A DNA stretch of 64,000 nucleotides, from contig CM082584.2 in NCBI GenBank assembly GCA_040954595.2, positions 8,494,001 to 8,558,000 on the forward strand. Reading direction: 5' to 3'. This DNA comes from Balanoglossus misakiensis. Lineage: Eukaryota > Hemichordata. The translations under genes were made by a program, and so were the position numbers. The stretch's first letter is position 1, and the number at the start of each line of letters is the position of its first letter. Shown here in pieces: positions 62,451 to 64,000 of the stretch. The notes beneath the pieces are model-generated. The model did no database searches. It saw only the letters and a program-made list of their open reading frames with translations, and was not told the DNA's origin.

Positions 62451-64000
62451 CTGTAAATAAGAACAAACGGCCCTGTTAGCATGGTGGTCGTATGAAACAA
62501 AATCGAACGGGAATCTAAATATTGATTTTCAATGTTTGATTTCTACGTAATCTGATATACGCCCAAGAGCAGATGGAAATAAAATGTTTAGCTAATTTCA
62601 CAATAGAGTGAATGTGGATTGCGAATTTGGTTTATTTCCTTTTTTTATATTTTCATAAGGGCATATTATATTGATATTGTCACGGAATTGCTAGGTCAAC
62701 GCCGCACACAAGACTCATATCTCAAGAAATGCGACTTTTTCCTGATTCTCAGACTGAGATACCCTGTAGCAGGAGAAACTGTCAATTTTCCACGATTGGG
62801 GGCGGAGCTTGGCCGCACACAAGACTCATACCTCAAGAAATGCGACTTTTTCCTGATTCTCAGACTGAGACACCCTATAGTAGGCGAAACTGTCAATTTT
62901 CCACGATTGGGGCGGTGCTTGTATCACGTGGGCTTGTTGCATGTATAGTGACTCCCCTCGACATCCAAAAGCAGACGAGACATGGCGGTTGAACTGTGAG
63001 GACCGTCCTCTCGGTTGCGGTGATCTGAATTCGCACTTTACCTCTATCTTTCTTATATTTTCCTTCAAACCCTTCTCCACGTTTGTGGGAACACCTTTTC
63101 TGTAACCTCTGAGAGGTTTAGTTGTCTACGGATCGTAATTCCGAGGTTTTTCTTGGTATTTGTGTGAGCGCAACGCTCAGGTCGGTCGGTCGGTCTTTTC
63201 AGCACATCTCTTAGCGCACGTTCTGCCGTGCGCAAGGTGAATCGAACCAGGACTTGTAACGGACCGGTCTACGCCGTCAAGGCTCGATCGTGCTACGTTT
63301 ACGCTACCGTTGAGTTGGCTGTTTGGTCCAAGGCTCGTGATTCACTAAGGATTGACAATTTTCGGGACCTCGGTCCGACATAATTCCCGTTACAATATTG
63401 ATGTATAAACAATACTTTGTTGCGAATCTTACGACATACATGTACAATATTAATAATAGCCAAAGCCTGGTAAATTTTAAAGCATGTTGAGAAAAATAGG
63501 AGAATGTTGGTGATAATTATAATAGCGTTTTTTGAGTTATTTTCGTAACTGGAGGGTGGTCAAATCATCACATTAGGTCTATAACTAGCGGGTGTTGCAT
63601 ATTATATGATTTAGGTGACTTTGCACTGCTAGCATCTAAATTGTCCCATGAGAACTTTCCACAGGTTATTTTCAATTATTTGTATAATGACAGGTTTAGC
63701 AAAATTTCATGAATTAAAATCGCATTATTGGTATTGTATTGATTAAAACGGGTGAATGATTCTCAGATCATCTGTCACAACTAATGAAAAAACCTTGCGT
63801 CCAAACTGTTATTAGATATGCAAATTCGATTGATGTATCTTCACATCTGTGCGCCCTGAATGTAAACTACCGTAATGATATTGAAAGTGAAGTAAACAAT
63901 GGACCTACGCCATTTGCATGACACACTCATTTTCTAAGGGAATAATGATGTGCCATTTTGATAATTATCACCAGTCCAGTGTCGTTATTAAACCCATCAT
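62451..64000. other. Intron of the EGF receptor gene; mostly a repeat element
   Basis: Apart from the element at 62678-63394 nothing is recognised: no exon, RNA or regulatory motif that can be supported. Probably intron upstream (minus sense) of the FN3 exon. Confidence 0.5.
62678..63394. mobile_element. Inverted-repeat element, copy 2 (717 bp)
   Basis: Second copy of the element at 55069-55784 in the same orientation, with only scattered differences. Ends TGTCACGGAATT / AATTCCCGTTACA pair, and the flanks share ATATT (before 62678 and just after 63394), a probable target-site duplication. It carries the same ~110-bp internal direct repeat (62710 and 62821). Confidence 0.85.

Noticed and set aside
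1-64000. tRNA, rRNA, CRISPR array or prophage
   Set aside because: No cloverleaf with A/B boxes, no rRNA-like segment, no regularly spaced repeats with unique spacers; the DNA is an ordinary animal chromosome segment.

Overview
This is a window of animal nuclear DNA. The genes are split by many introns with standard GT-AG boundaries, the domains are metazoan (p85-type SH3, DEG/ENaC channel, EGF, LDLa, ShK, fibronectin III, TAF1B, Tctex-type dynein light chain), and long AT-rich introns carry small terminal-inverted-repeat elements. No bacterial operons, rRNA, tRNA or CRISPR arrays were seen. The mix of genes (Gal3ST-type sulfotransferase, a JHAMT-like methyltransferase, a modular DEG/ENaC channel, many modular receptors) and the compact right half suggest an invertebrate, most likely an invertebrate deuterostome such as a hemichordate. 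That placement is inference, not proof.

Left half (1-31 kb, minus strand): one large gene whose first coding exon (30270-30612) is a p85-type SH3 domain. After about 25 kb of introns come six exons that join in phase and encode C1 - SAM - C1. The gene runs off the left edge. The introns hold dispersed repeats, microsatellites, a TA-flanked MITE, a 1.8 kb inverted-repeat element, two RFX X-box palindromes and a cluster of DR1 nuclear-receptor sites, but no other convincing gene.

Middle (33-49.6 kb): dense small genes. In order: a four-exon single-pass fibronectin-III protein ending in a PDZ ligand (minus); an orphan extracellular-type exon (minus); an intronless Tctex1 light chain (plus); TAF1B with 11 exons (plus); a convergent two-exon membrane protein with 27-residue tail repeats (minus); a weak two-exon membrane-protein candidate (minus); a Gal3ST-type Golgi sulfotransferase (plus); and a small secreted or ER protein ending in RDEL (minus).

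Right (50-64 kb): a JHAMT-like methyltransferase (plus) converges on a DEG/ENaC channel (minus) whose ectodomain carries six LDLa modules and one ShK module between TM1 and the finger domain. Directly upstream lies a single-pass receptor with one fibronectin III domain and eight tandem EGF-like modules, most with eight cysteines; its 5' end lies beyond the right edge. Two copies of a ~716 bp inverted-repeat element sit in introns of these two neighbouring genes.

Exon joins were checked by hand for splice signals and reading phase. For every gene called with confidence above 0.8 all joins keep frame, apart from the one tentative exon flagged in the left-hand gene. No alignment, database search or transcript evidence was available.
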